Shown here piece after piece: positions 15,375 through 24,099 of a stretch of DNA of 64,000 bases; position 1 is the stretch's first letter; each line of letters opens with the position of its first letter. Below the pieces are notes generated by a model. It searched no databases. It was not told the DNA's origin and saw only the letters and a program-made list of their open reading frames with translations. The DNA comes from G963674955 sp963674955 (GTDB taxonomy: Bacteria; Desulfobacterota; Desulfovibrionia; Desulfovibrionales; Desulfovibrionaceae), in NCBI GenBank assembly GCA_963674955.2, contig CAXXKR010000001.1, positions 950,371 to 1,014,370 on the forward strand, given 5' to 3'. Made by a program: the position numbers and the translations under genes.

Positions 15375-17771
15375 ATGCTTGTAAGTCTTGACTGGCTGAG
15401 GGAATTCGTACCCTACGAGGGCGAGCCCCAGGAACTTGGCGACCGGCTGACCATGCTCGGTCTGGAATTGGAGGAGATAGCCGATCCCTTCGAAGCTATC
15501 GAGACCATAGTGGTCGGCCATGTGCTGGAATGCGACAGGCATCCCGAAGCCGAGAAGCTGTCCGTCTGCAAGGTGGACGTTGGCGACGAGACTCTGGAGA
15601 TCGTCTGCGGAGCGCCCAATGTGGCCAAGGGCCAGAAGGTGCCCGTGGCCAAGGTCGGCACGGTCATGCCCGGCGGCATGAAGATCAAGAAGGCCAAGCT
15701 GCGCGGTGTCCGCTCGGTGGGCATGATCTGTTCCGAGGCCGAACTGGGCGTTGCTGAAAAATCTTCCGGCATCTGGGTTTTGCCCGACGAGCTCAAGCCC
15801 GGCCACCTGCTTGTGGAGGCCCTTGGGCTGGACCGCGTGGTCTTCGACTTCGACATCACCCCCAACCGTTCCGACTGCCTGAGCATCCTGGGAGTGGCCC
15901 GCGAGGCCGCCCTGGCCTTTGACCTGCCCCTGACCATGCCCAAGCTGAATCTCAAGGAATCCGGCGGCGATGCCTCGTCAATGGTCAGGATAGACATACA
16001 GGACGGCGAGCTTTGCCCCCTGTATCAGGCCAGGATCATCCAGGGCGTGGACATAAAGCCCAGCCCGGACTGGATGCGGTTCAGGCTGCTGGCCATGGGC
16101 GTCAGGCCCATCAGCAACATCGTGGACGTGACCAACTATATTCTCATGGAGCTGGGCCAGCCCATGCACGCCTTTGACAACGACCTGCTCAGGGGAGGAG
16201 TCATCCGCGTCGCCCCGGCCACAGACGGATTGAAGCTGACCACCCTGGACGGCCAGGAACGCAAGCTCAGTGAATCCGATCTGGTCATCTGGGACGGCGA
16301 TGGTCCGGTGGCGCTGGCCGGAGTCATGGGCGGGCTGTCCACCGAAATAAACGACAAGAGCCGCGATGTGCTTTTGGAATGTGCGATATTCAAACCCGCA
16401 GTCATTCGCAAGACGGCCCGCCGCCAGGCATTGCCCAGCGAGGCCTCCTACCGCTTCGAGCGCGGGGTGGACCAGGTGGCGGCCAGATTCGCCGTGGACC
16501 GGGGCGCCCAGCTCATGGCCGAGCTTGCGGGCGGTTCAGTCGTCTCAGGAATTTCCCTGTCGGAGCCCAAACCCTGGCAGGACAGGAGCCACAGGTTCCG
16601 CCGACAGCGCTGCAACAGTCTGCTGGGCATTGATCTTTCCGCTGAATTCTGTCGCAAGTCCTTCACCCTCATGGGCTGCGAGGTGGATGACGGAGACGCT
16701 GAAGACTGGAAGGTCGCTTCACCTTCCCACCGCCTGGACCTGGAGCGCGAGGCCGATCTCTACGAGGAAGTGGCCCGCGTCTACGGCATGGACCGCATAC
16801 CAGCGGTTCTGCCCAGGGTTTCCAAGGCCCTGGATTCCAGGGTCGTCTCGGAAAGCGAGTACGGATTTTTGCGCAGTCTCAAGAATTGGGCTGCGGGCGT
16901 CGGCCTGCACGAGGCCATCAACTACAGTTTCGTGGGCGACGAGGATTTGGACCTGCTGGGCTTGGAGGCCAAGGGACGCATACCCATCGCCAATCCCCTG
17001 TCCGCGGACCAGAACGTCATGCGCACCAGGCTGGCTCCGGGGCTTTTGTCCACGCTCAAGCAGAATATCGCCCAAGGCAACAATTCCCTGCGCATATTCG
17101 AAGTGGCCAAGATTTTCCTCGAGGATTCCGAATCCATGACCACGGCCAGGGAGCATGTACGTCTCGGGCTCATGGCCTACGGCGGCCGCTTTGCCCAGGA
17201 CTGGCCCTGGCCCGCAGGCGACGCCGACTATCTGGACGTGAAGGGCCTGGTGGAACACCTTCTTGACCGTCTCAAGCTGGGTCCGGCCCAGTTCAAGTCG
17301 GCAGGGAGCCATCCCTATCTGGAGCCTTGTGTGGACATATACCTTGAGGACAAGTCCCTTGGCTGCATGGGGCGGGTCAGGCCGGAGACGGCCGACAAAT
17401 TCCACGCCAGAAAAGAGGTCTGGATGGCCGAGCTTGATGCGGATCTGCTCCGGGAGCTTCATTCGGCGTCTTCCATCACCTTTTCCGATCTGCCCAAGTT
17501 CCCGCCCATACGCAGGGATATGACCGCCATCTCGCCCGCGACCCTGAGAGTGGAGCAGATCGAGTCGGCTGTGCGGGATATCGACCCGCCGTTCCTGAAA
17601 GATGTAGTCCTGACGGATGTTTATCTTCCCGAAGACAATCCGGACGAGCGCAACCTGACTTTCCGCCTGACCTATAGGCACGACTCAAAGACCCTGAAGG
17701 ACAAGGAAGTGGACAAGGCCCATGCCAAGGTCATTTCCGGTCTTTTGGAAAGACTTCCCGTCCGTTTCTAA
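15375..17771 (+). CDS. pheT: Phenylalanyl-tRNA synthetase beta subunit
   Basis: A 798-aa non-catalytic subunit that binds tRNA-Phe and edits misacylated Tyr. Domains: tRNA-binding OB fold (about 40-150, with GGMKIKKAKLRGVRSVGMICSEAEL), B3/4 editing domain (PNRSDCLSILGVARE; VTNYILMELGQPMHAFD), B5, class II-like core (INYSFVGDE...NPLSADQNVMRTRL) and C-terminal anticodon-binding FDX domain (FSDLPKFPPIRRDMTAI). Full length for the long bacterial form. AAGG precedes the ATG. Confidence 0.96.
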   Translation: MLVSLDWLREFVPYEGEPQELGDRLTMLGLELEEIADPFEAIETIVVGHVLECDRHPEAEKLSVCKVDVGDETLEIVCGAPNVAKGQKVPVAKVGTVMPGGMKIKKAKLRGVRSVGMICSEAELGVAEKSSGIWVLPDELKPGHLLVEALGLDRVVFDFDITPNRSDCLSILGVAREAALAFDLPLTMPKLNLKESGGDASSMVRIDIQDGELCPLYQARIIQGVDIKPSPDWMRFRLLAMGVRPISNIVDVTNYILMELGQPMHAFDNDLLRGGVIRVAPATDGLKLTTLDGQERKLSESDLVIWDGDGPVALAGVMGGLSTEINDKSRDVLLECAIFKPAVIRKTARRQALPSEASYRFERGVDQVAARFAVDRGAQLMAELAGGSVVSGISLSEPKPWQDRSHRFRRQRCNSLLGIDLSAEFCRKSFTLMGCEVDDGDAEDWKVASPSHRLDLEREADLYEEVARVYGMDRIPAVLPRVSKALDSRVVSESEYGFLRSLKNWAAGVGLHEAINYSFVGDEDLDLLGLEAKGRIPIANPLSADQNVMRTRLAPGLLSTLKQNIAQGNNSLRIFEVAKIFLEDSESMTTAREHVRLGLMAYGGRFAQDWPWPAGDADYLDVKGLVEHLLDRLKLGPAQFKSAGSHPYLEPCVDIYLEDKSLGCMGRVRPETADKFHARKEVWMAELDADLLRELHSASSITFSDLPKFPPIRRDMTAISPATLRVEQIESAVRDIDPPFLKDVVLTDVYLPEDNPDERNLTFRLTYRHDSKTLKDKEVDKAHAKVISGLLERLPVRF

Positions 17772-17787
17772 AAACGCCTGCCCGCTC

Positions 17788-17819
17788 TCAGGGGATGAAT
17801 CTTTATGATTTTCCCCTGA
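17788..17819 (+). other. Inverted repeat between pheT and the MerR gene
   Basis: TCAGGGGA and TCCCCTGA are 16 bp apart, with no T-run after. It may be a weak terminator of pheST or an operator for the MerR gene. Confidence 0.3.
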
Positions 17820-17861
17820 AAGTGGTTTCACAAGGTCCGCTCCTTTGGTATTGTCCGGTTC

Positions 17862-18167
17862 ATGGACGGTATTGAGAAATTCAAGACCTACAAGATCGGC
17901 AAGGCCGCCGATCTTTTGGAAGTAAAGCCCTATGTCCTCAGGTTCTGGGAGAACGAGTTTTCCCTTCTTGAGCCCGTGCGCACATCCACGGGGCAGCGGC
18001 TGTATACCGAGGAACATCTGACTCTTGTTCGGGAGATCAAGCGGTTGCTGTACGATGAAGGGCTGACCATAGAAGGGGCCAAGAAACGCCTGGAAGACGC
18101 CGGGCGAAACGATTTTTTGCGTGAAGTTAACGAGGAGCTTCTGGAAATAATGAAGCTGCTGTCCTGA
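17862..18167 (+). CDS. MerR-family transcriptional regulator
   Basis: A 101-aa protein with a MerR DNA-binding domain: KTYKIGKAADLLEVKPYVLRFWENEF (helix-turn-helix) and the wing GQRLYTEEHLTLVREIKRLLYDEGLTIEGAKKRL. The dimerisation helix is short and no Cys or effector domain is present, as in the small MerR proteins often found downstream of pheT in proteobacteria. The target and signal are unknown. No obvious ribosome site; the ATG at 17862 matches the domain start. Confidence 0.82.
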   Translation: MDGIEKFKTYKIGKAADLLEVKPYVLRFWENEFSLLEPVRTSTGQRLYTEEHLTLVREIKRLLYDEGLTIEGAKKRLEDAGRNDFLREVNEELLEIMKLLS

Positions 18168-18216
18168 TTGAAGGCGCCGGACAAGCCGGCAAAGCAACTC
18201 AATTCGGAGGACCGAC

Positions 18217-20478
18217 ATGAAAAAATTGATCAAGTGGATTTTTGTGTTGGCCTTGCTGGCCGTGGTCATGCTCGCGGTGGGCGGGGTGCTCCTGGTCACT
18301 TTGGTCGATCCCAACGATTACAAGGAAGAGATCGCGCAGGCGGTCAAGGAAGAGACCGGCCGGGAACTGGTCTACGAAGGCGATATAGAACTCTCGGTAT
18401 TTCCCTGGCTGGGCATGGAAGTGGGCGCTTTGCAGCTGGGCAATGCTCCGGGATTCGGCGACGAGCCTTTTGCCAAGGTCCGGTCGGCGTCGGTGAGCAT
18501 CAAGCTTGTTCCGCTTTTGAGCAAGCAGGTGGAAATGGGCACGGTGAGCCTTGATGGGCTGACCTTGAATCTGATGCGCGACAAGTCCGGCAAGACCAAC
18601 TGGGACGACCTGACCAAGGGCAAGGATAAAACCGAAACGTCCACGGAACAGCCCGCTGAGGAGGCCAAGGCTTCCGACGGCGGCAAGATGGACATGACCC
18701 TGGCCGTGGAGGGTCTCGAGGTCAGGGACGCCAATATTCTCTGGGACGACCGGATGGAGAACAAGCGCTACGCCCTGAAGAACGTGAATCTCGATGTCAG
18801 CGGTTTCGAGATGGGCAAGCCCTTTGACATGGTTCTGGCCTTCGGCTTGGACAGCGACGAGCCGAAAATGGCTGCGGACATCAATCTCAAGGGCACTGTT
18901 TCCTTTGATCTGGAGCGCAAGAAGTACGGAGTCAGCGGTTTCGACCTCAAGGTTGCGGCCAAGGGCGACACCCTGCCGGGCGGCTCGGCCGACGTTTCGC
19001 TTGGGGCCTCCGAGATCAAGGCGGACTTGGAGAATCAGGTGGCGACCATCGCCGGACTGACCCTGTCCACCATGGGTATCGAGGCCAATGGCGCAATCAA
19101 TGCCGAAAAGATTCTGGACGCGCCCAAGGTCAAGGGGACCATCAAGGTCGAGCAGTTCAACCTGCGCGACGTGCTGGCCAAGATTTCCGACAAGCCTCTG
19201 GAAACCGCCGACCCGCAGGCCATGAAGTCCGTGGGCGCGGCCCTGGATTTCCAGGCCGGAAAGGACTCGGCGGACGTGTCCAAGCTGGTGGTCCGGCTCG
19301 ACGAGACGACCATCAACGCCTCGGTGGGCATCAAGAACTTCAAGAGCCCGGCCTACATGTTCAGGGCCGAGGTTGATCAGATAGACGCCGACCGCTATCT
19401 GCCGCCCAAGGCCGCAAAGTCCGAAGGCGGAGCTGATTCAGGTTCGTCGTCCGCTCCGTCCCAGGAGGCGGGGGCCAAGGCCGAGGCCAAGCTGCCGGTG
19501 GAAATGATCAGGAAGCTCAACCTGGACGGCGAACTCAAGATCGCGGCCCTGAAAATCAACGGCATGTCCATGAGCGACATCCTGGTCAAGGTCATGGCCC
19601 GCGACGGGGTTCTCAATGTCCAGCCCGCTTCCCTGAAAATGTATGAAGGCGACGTGAACACCGCCCTGACCATGAACGTGCAGGGTCAGGTGGCCAAGAC
19701 GAACATCATGGCCAAGGTCGCCGAACTCAAGCTCGGCCCTATGCTCAGGGACATGAACGGAAAGGAGTCACTGACCGGCACCATGAATCTGAACACCGCC
19801 ATGACGACCCTGGGAGACGCGCCGACAGCCATGAAAAGATCCCTGAACGGTGATCTGGCCTTTGACATTCATGACGGCGTGTTTCCGGGAGTGGATCTTG
19901 CGGGACTTATGGAGGACGCCGGAAAGATGGTCGAGAAGGGCGTGACCGGCGATTTCTCCCGAGGTGAGGAGGAAGAGGCCAAGACAAGGTTCGGACTGAT
20001 CAAGGCCACGGCCAGGATCACCAACGGGCTGATCGCCAACGACGATTTCCTGATGCAGTCGCCCTTCATTCGCGCCGAGGGCAAGGGCACCGCCAATCTG
20101 GTGACCGAGGCCATCGACTACAAGGCCGTGGGCGCACTGGTGGCCACCACCAAGGGGCAGGGCGGCAAGAGCAAGGACGAGCTTTACGGCGTCGGCGTGC
20201 CCATCTACGTGGCCGGAACATTCAAGAATCCCAAGTACGGCGTGGACATGCTGGAATACGGCAAGATGATCCTGCGCGGCAGCGGCAACATAGCCTCCGA
20301 TATCCTGACCGCGCCCGGAGAGGCCGTTGAATCGCTGGGCAAGGCCATACTCGGAGGCGGAGGCCCGGTTGAAGGGACCGGCGAGGGCGCGGCGGAAGGC
20401 GGCGAGGCGGCCAAACCGGCCGACAAGAAGGAAGACGGTCCTGAGGGTCTTGTCAAGGACTTGAAGAGCCTGTTTTAG
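18217..20478 (+). CDS. AsmA-family envelope protein
   Basis: A 753-aa protein anchored by an N-terminal membrane helix (LIKWIFVLALLAVVMLAVGGVLLVTLVDPNDYK), with the large remainder in the periplasm. The N-terminal LVDPNDYKEEIAQAVKEETGRELVYEGDIELSVFPWLGMEVGALQLGNA-like region is typical of AsmA, and the C-terminal AsmA_2 region contains GDLAFDIHDGVFPGVDLAGL. AsmA-like proteins form long beta-rich bridges involved in lipid transport to the outer membrane (family knowledge). A Ser/Gly/Ala-rich linker near residue 400 joins the halves. GGAGG precedes the ATG. Confidence 0.85.
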   Translation: MKKLIKWIFVLALLAVVMLAVGGVLLVTLVDPNDYKEEIAQAVKEETGRELVYEGDIELSVFPWLGMEVGALQLGNAPGFGDEPFAKVRSASVSIKLVPLLSKQVEMGTVSLDGLTLNLMRDKSGKTNWDDLTKGKDKTETSTEQPAEEAKASDGGKMDMTLAVEGLEVRDANILWDDRMENKRYALKNVNLDVSGFEMGKPFDMVLAFGLDSDEPKMAADINLKGTVSFDLERKKYGVSGFDLKVAAKGDTLPGGSADVSLGASEIKADLENQVATIAGLTLSTMGIEANGAINAEKILDAPKVKGTIKVEQFNLRDVLAKISDKPLETADPQAMKSVGAALDFQAGKDSADVSKLVVRLDETTINASVGIKNFKSPAYMFRAEVDQIDADRYLPPKAAKSEGGADSGSSSAPSQEAGAKAEAKLPVEMIRKLNLDGELKIAALKINGMSMSDILVKVMARDGVLNVQPASLKMYEGDVNTALTMNVQGQVAKTNIMAKVAELKLGPMLRDMNGKESLTGTMNLNTAMTTLGDAPTAMKRSLNGDLAFDIHDGVFPGVDLAGLMEDAGKMVEKGVTGDFSRGEEEEAKTRFGLIKATARITNGLIANDDFLMQSPFIRAEGKGTANLVTEAIDYKAVGALVATTKGQGGKSKDELYGVGVPIYVAGTFKNPKYGVDMLEYGKMILRGSGNIASDILTAPGEAVESLGKAILGGGGPVEGTGEGAAEGGEAAKPADKKEDGPEGLVKDLKSLF

Positions 20479-20487
20479 GAAGTCGGC

Positions 20488-20898
20488 TTGAAGATACTCT
20501 TTCTTTGCACGGGCAATTCCTGCCGCAGCCAGATGGCCGAAGGCTGGGCCGGGGAGCTTGCAAAAGGCCGCTACCAAGCCTATTCCGCCGGGGTGGAGAA
20601 GCACGGCCTGAACCCCAATGCGGTCCAGGTCATGGCCGAGGCCGGTGTGGACATCTCCGGACAGGTTTCCAAACTCGTCGAGGATTTGCCGGAAAAGGAA
20701 TTCGACTACGTGATCACCCTTTGCGGCCATGCCGCGGAGAATTGTCCCATGTTCATGGGACCGGCCAAGCGCATTCACGTGGGCTTTGACGACCCGGCCA
20801 GGGCCGGGGGCGATGAAGAGAGCGTTCTGGAAGCGTTTCGCAAGGTGCGCGACGAGATAAGGGACTACGTGTCGGGCCTGCCCCGGGCATTGGACTGA
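20488..20898 (+). CDS. arsC: Thioredoxin-coupled arsenate reductase (low-MW PTPase fold)
   Basis: A 136-aa enzyme reducing arsenate to arsenite. The P-loop CTGNSCRSQMAEG carries the nucleophile Cys7 and Cys12, and LCGHAAENCP supplies the two further Cys that form the redox relay, which separates true ArsC from plain tyrosine phosphatases. The start is a TTG at 20488, 7 bp after AGGA. No ars regulator or efflux pump is adjacent; it follows asmA by 9 bp and likely shares its transcript. A terminator overlaps the end of convergent fliI. Confidence 0.88.
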   Translation: MKILFLCTGNSCRSQMAEGWAGELAKGRYQAYSAGVEKHGLNPNAVQVMAEAGVDISGQVSKLVEDLPEKEFDYVITLCGHAAENCPMFMGPAKRIHVGFDDPARAGGDEESVLEAFRKVRDEIRDYVSGLPRALD

Positions 20899-20934
20899 GC
20901 CGTCAAATTACCGTCGTTGATCGATTGAAAGGGG

Positions 20935-20964
20935 AGGGGGCCGTCAGGCTCCCTTCTTTTTTTT
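20935..20964 (+). terminator. Terminator of arsC, overlapping the fliI 3' end
   Basis: Stem AGGGGGCC / GGCTCCCT with a GTCA loop and a TTCTTTTTTTT tail. The loop contains the fliI stop codon (20944-20946, other strand), and the T-tract doubles as the Lys codons at the C-terminus of FliI. Confidence 0.75.
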
Positions 20965-22344
20965 GATTTTGGTTTTGGCCTTGGGTGCTTCTTTGGGGCC
21001 GTTTTCCGGCTTGTCCGCTGATTCTTCGGGTCGGCCCGTCAGCTTTTCGAGAAGTTCAAAGCTTTCCTCGATGCTCTGTTTCTCTTCCACCAGCTGTTGC
21101 AGATAGCCGTTGATGGGCACCACCATCTTGATGGCCATGTCCACGTCCTGATTGGCGCCCTTTTGGTATGCTCCGATGTTGACCATGTCCTCGACGCGCT
21201 TGAAGGTGGCCATGTGCTTGAGCATTTTTCGTCCGGCGGTGACGACGTTTTTGGGCGTGATGTCCGAGCGCAGCCTGCTGATGCTCTGTAGCACGTCTAT
21301 GGCCGGGTAGTGGCCCTGGTCCGCCAGATCGCGGGTCAGGACGATGTGTCCGTCCAGGATGGAGCGTGTGGAGTCGGCGATGGGTTCGGTGAAGTCGTCT
21401 CCATCCACCAGTACCGTGTATATGCCCGTTATGGAGCCCTTGGCGCTCTTTCCTGCCCGTTCCAGGAGCTTGGGCAGCTGGGCGAAGACGCTCGGCGTGT
21501 AACCGCCTCTGGTGGGCGGTTCTCCCGCCGCCAGCCCCACCTCGCGCCCGGCCATTGCGAATCTGGTCACCGAGTCCATCATCAGCAGCACGTCCTTGCC
21601 CCTGTCGCGGAAATGCTCGGCTATGGCCGTGGCCGTGTATGCCGCGCGCATCCTGATCAGCGGACTCTTGTCCGATGTGGCCACGACCAGCACGCTGCGG
21701 GCCATGCCTTCGGGACCGAGGTCGCGTTCCATGAACTCGACAACTTCCCTGCCGCGTTCGCCGACCAGGGCGATGACGTTCACGTCCGCCTTGGTGTAGC
21801 GGGCAATCATGCCCAGAAGGGTGCTCTTGCCCACGCCGGAGCCGGACATGATGCCCACGCGTTGTCCCTTGCCCAGCGTGAGCAGTCCGTTGATGGCCCT
21901 GATGCCCACATCCAGCGGTTCGGTGATTCTGGGTCGTTCCAGGGGATTGGGCGGTTCGTTGTGCAGGGGCACGTAGGTGCTGAAGGACAGAGGCCCCTTG
22001 TCGTCCATCGGTTTTCCGAAGGCGTCCAGAGCGCGGCCCAGCAGGCCCTTGCCGGCCGGGACATGGGGCGGAATGTTGGAATTTCTTATCAGGCTGCCGG
22101 GGCTGATCCCCCGCAGTTCGCCGTAGGGCATGAACAAACAGGCCCCGTCGCGGAAGCCCACCACCTCGGAGGCTATGCCTTCGCCCTTGTCGCCTTCGGG
22201 AAGAAGGTGGCAGACCGAGCCGAGGGGAGCCTTGATGCCTCGTCCTTCGGCGATCAGGCCCACGACCTTGGTCACCTTGCCGAAAGTCTTGCACGGATCG
22301 AGTTCGCCGAGCAGGGCTGAGCACTCCTGTGGGGCGAGGGCCAT
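20944..22344 (-). CDS. fliI: Flagellar type III export ATPase FliI
   Basis: A 466-aa F1-beta-like hexameric ATPase that helps unfold and deliver flagellar substrates to the export gate. Walker A GSGVGKSTLLGM, ALVGERGREVVEF, Walker B VLLMMDSVTRFAMAGREVGLA and EPPTRGGYTPSVFAQLPKLLERAG identify it. The start is the ATG at 22344 (MALAPQECSALL), 4 bp after the fliH stop with AGGAAGG just upstream; a longer upstream frame is only read-through of fliH. The C-terminus is an unusual Lys-rich tail. It is the last gene in the operon and no fliJ follows. Confidence 0.95.
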   Translation of the reverse strand: MALAPQECSALLGELDPCKTFGKVTKVVGLIAEGRGIKAPLGSVCHLLPEGDKGEGIASEVVGFRDGACLFMPYGELRGISPGSLIRNSNIPPHVPAGKGLLGRALDAFGKPMDDKGPLSFSTYVPLHNEPPNPLERPRITEPLDVGIRAINGLLTLGKGQRVGIMSGSGVGKSTLLGMIARYTKADVNVIALVGERGREVVEFMERDLGPEGMARSVLVVATSDKSPLIRMRAAYTATAIAEHFRDRGKDVLLMMDSVTRFAMAGREVGLAAGEPPTRGGYTPSVFAQLPKLLERAGKSAKGSITGIYTVLVDGDDFTEPIADSTRSILDGHIVLTRDLADQGHYPAIDVLQSISRLRSDITPKNVVTAGRKMLKHMATFKRVEDMVNIGAYQKGANQDVDMAIKMVVPINGYLQQLVEEKQSIEESFELLEKLTGRPEESADKPENGPKEAPKAKTKIKKKKGA

Positions 22345-22348
22345 GCGC

Positions 22349-23110
22349 TCAACCTTCCTGTCGACCGGAACCGTTCTCCGGGTCTTCGGTCTCAAGGGCC
22401 AATTGGTCAAGTATGGACTCGACCCCGGCCCAGCGGCCGGCAACGGAATTGTCCACCATGCCTTCGACCGTCTCCACGATGACGCCTCCGAGCTCCAGAC
22501 CCGGATCAACCAGGACGCGCCAGTTGCTGAGGGCGGGGTTGGCGCTTTGGGCCTTTTTCATGAGTTCCTGAATGGTTTCCTCGTCCTGGGTGGAAACACG
22601 CAGGGACATTTGGCGTTGGGAATCAATCCTGTCCAGGGCCTCGTTCAAAAGATTTTCAAGGCTTTCAAGCCTGCGTTGGGATATCTCGACCTCAAGGGTC
22701 TTGGCGATGGCCATGCGCGTGAGCCGCAAGAGGTCGTCCCGCCTGGCGTTCCAGATGGTCAGCCCCTGACCGGCGATGGTCGCCAGGGTTTGTTCCATTG
22801 CCTGTCCCAGGCTTTCCATCTTGCGGGCCACAAGTTCTTCGGCCTCGGCCGCACCTTCCTCCAGGCCTTTTGCCTTGGCCCTGGCCTTGATGACCTCGGC
22901 TTCGGCAAGGGCCGTGGCGATGATGCCCCTGGCCATGTCCCGGGCCTTGCCCTTGACGCGGTCCAGGTATTCCTGGTTGACGGATTCGTCCCATATGGGC
23001 CTGTTCCGGCCTTCGATCTCCTGGATGGACATTTCATCCGGGCCGGGCGTGTGCACGCCCATGAGCACCTTGCCGGTGTACTGGCTTGACGATGCGCTAG
23101 ACAAAGACAT
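22349..23110 (-). CDS. fliH: Flagellar assembly protein FliH
   Basis: A 253-aa regulator of FliI that tethers it to the C-ring. It has a long helical middle rich in Ala, Glu and Lys (ALAEAEVIKARAKAKGLEEGAAEAEELVARKMESLGQ-like repeat) and the conserved C-terminal VEISQRRLESLENLLNEALDRI and WRVLVDPGLELGGVIVET (V-ATPase E subunit-like). The start is taken as the ATG at 23110 (MSLSSASSSQYTGKV), inside the end of fliG with GGGAG upstream, overlapping by 14 bp. Sequence conservation is low in this family; position between fliG and fliI makes the call firm. Confidence 0.88.
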   Translation of the reverse strand: MSLSSASSSQYTGKVLMGVHTPGPDEMSIQEIEGRNRPIWDESVNQEYLDRVKGKARDMARGIIATALAEAEVIKARAKAKGLEEGAAEAEELVARKMESLGQAMEQTLATIAGQGLTIWNARRDDLLRLTRMAIAKTLEVEISQRRLESLENLLNEALDRIDSQRQMSLRVSTQDEETIQELMKKAQSANPALSNWRVLVDPGLELGGVIVETVEGMVDNSVAGRWAGVESILDQLALETEDPENGSGRQEG

Positions 23111-24098
23111 CTCCCGATCCTCTCTGGATTGCGATCTTTCCTTCGTCCTCCAGCCTGCGCACGGTCTTGACCACGTTCTGTTGGGCGGTCTCCACATCGG
23201 AGAGCTTGACCGGACCCATGATTTCCAGGTCTTCCTTGATCATGGCGCTGGCGCGTTCCGAAAGGTTGTTGAAGAACTTGTCCTTGAGTTCGTCGGAGGA
23301 GCCCTTGAGGGCCAGGGTGAGGTCTTCGTTGGAGATTTCCTTGAGCAGTTCGCGAATGCCGCGGTCGTCCAGGGCCTTGATGTCCTCGAAGACGAACATG
23401 AGGTTGCGGATGTCTTCGGCCATCTGGGTGGATTCCTCCTCGATCTCGGAAAGAACCTCTTCCTCGGTGGCGCGGTCCACGGCGTTGAGAATTTCGGCCA
23501 CGCTGGACACGCCGCCGACCTTCTTGCCTTCCTTGCCGCCCATGGCGATAAGCTGGCTTTGCAGCACCTTGTCCACTTCCATGAGCATTTCCTCGGCAAC
23601 GGCTTCGAGCTTTGCCAGGCGCATGAGCACCTCGGCGCGGACACCGGCCGGAAGGTTCTGGATGAGCTGGGCCGCCTGATCCGGGTGCAGATGGCCGAGG
23701 ATCAGGGCCAGGGTTTGGGGATGCTCGTTTCTGAGTATCTGGGAAAGGATTCTGGGGCTGACGTTTTCCAACTCTTCGAAGGGAGTGGGGCCGGCGTCCA
23801 GATCCAGGGCGTCGATAATGTATTTGGCGGTCTCGCTGTCCAGGGACTTGGTCAGTATCCGCTTGACCTGCTCGGCGCCGCCCACGAGCATTTCCGCTCC
23901 GTAGGTGAGCTGCTCGTTGAATTCCTTGAGCACTTCGAGGACGGCTTCCTTGGGCACAGACTCGATATCCAGCATGGCCTGGGAGATGGCCGTTATCTCG
24001 GCCCGTTCCATGCGCTGGAAGGCCTCGGACGTGAAGTTCTCGCCCAGAGCGAGCATGACGATGGCGGTCTTTTCCTGACCAGTGTAAGTGTCTGCCAC
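23097..24098 (-). CDS. fliG: Flagellar motor switch protein FliG
   Basis: A 333-aa rotor protein that receives torque from the stator and sets rotation direction. Typical blocks are EKTAIVMLALGENFTSEAFQRME at the N-terminus (FliF binding), NEHPQTLALILGHLHPDQAAQLI in the middle (the EHPQ motif) and a C-terminal torque helix region MFVFEDIKALDDRGIRELLKEI with charged residues, followed by FNNLSERASAMIKEDLEIMGPVKLSDVE. It starts 1 bp after the fliF stop and overlaps fliH. Confidence 0.96.
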   Translation of the reverse strand: MADTYTGQEKTAIVMLALGENFTSEAFQRMERAEITAISQAMLDIESVPKEAVLEVLKEFNEQLTYGAEMLVGGAEQVKRILTKSLDSETAKYIIDALDLDAGPTPFEELENVSPRILSQILRNEHPQTLALILGHLHPDQAAQLIQNLPAGVRAEVLMRLAKLEAVAEEMLMEVDKVLQSQLIAMGGKEGKKVGGVSSVAEILNAVDRATEEEVLSEIEEESTQMAEDIRNLMFVFEDIKALDDRGIRELLKEISNEDLTLALKGSSDELKDKFFNNLSERASAMIKEDLEIMGPVKLSDVETAQQNVVKTVRRLEDEGKIAIQRGSGDVFV

Positions 24099-24099
24099 C

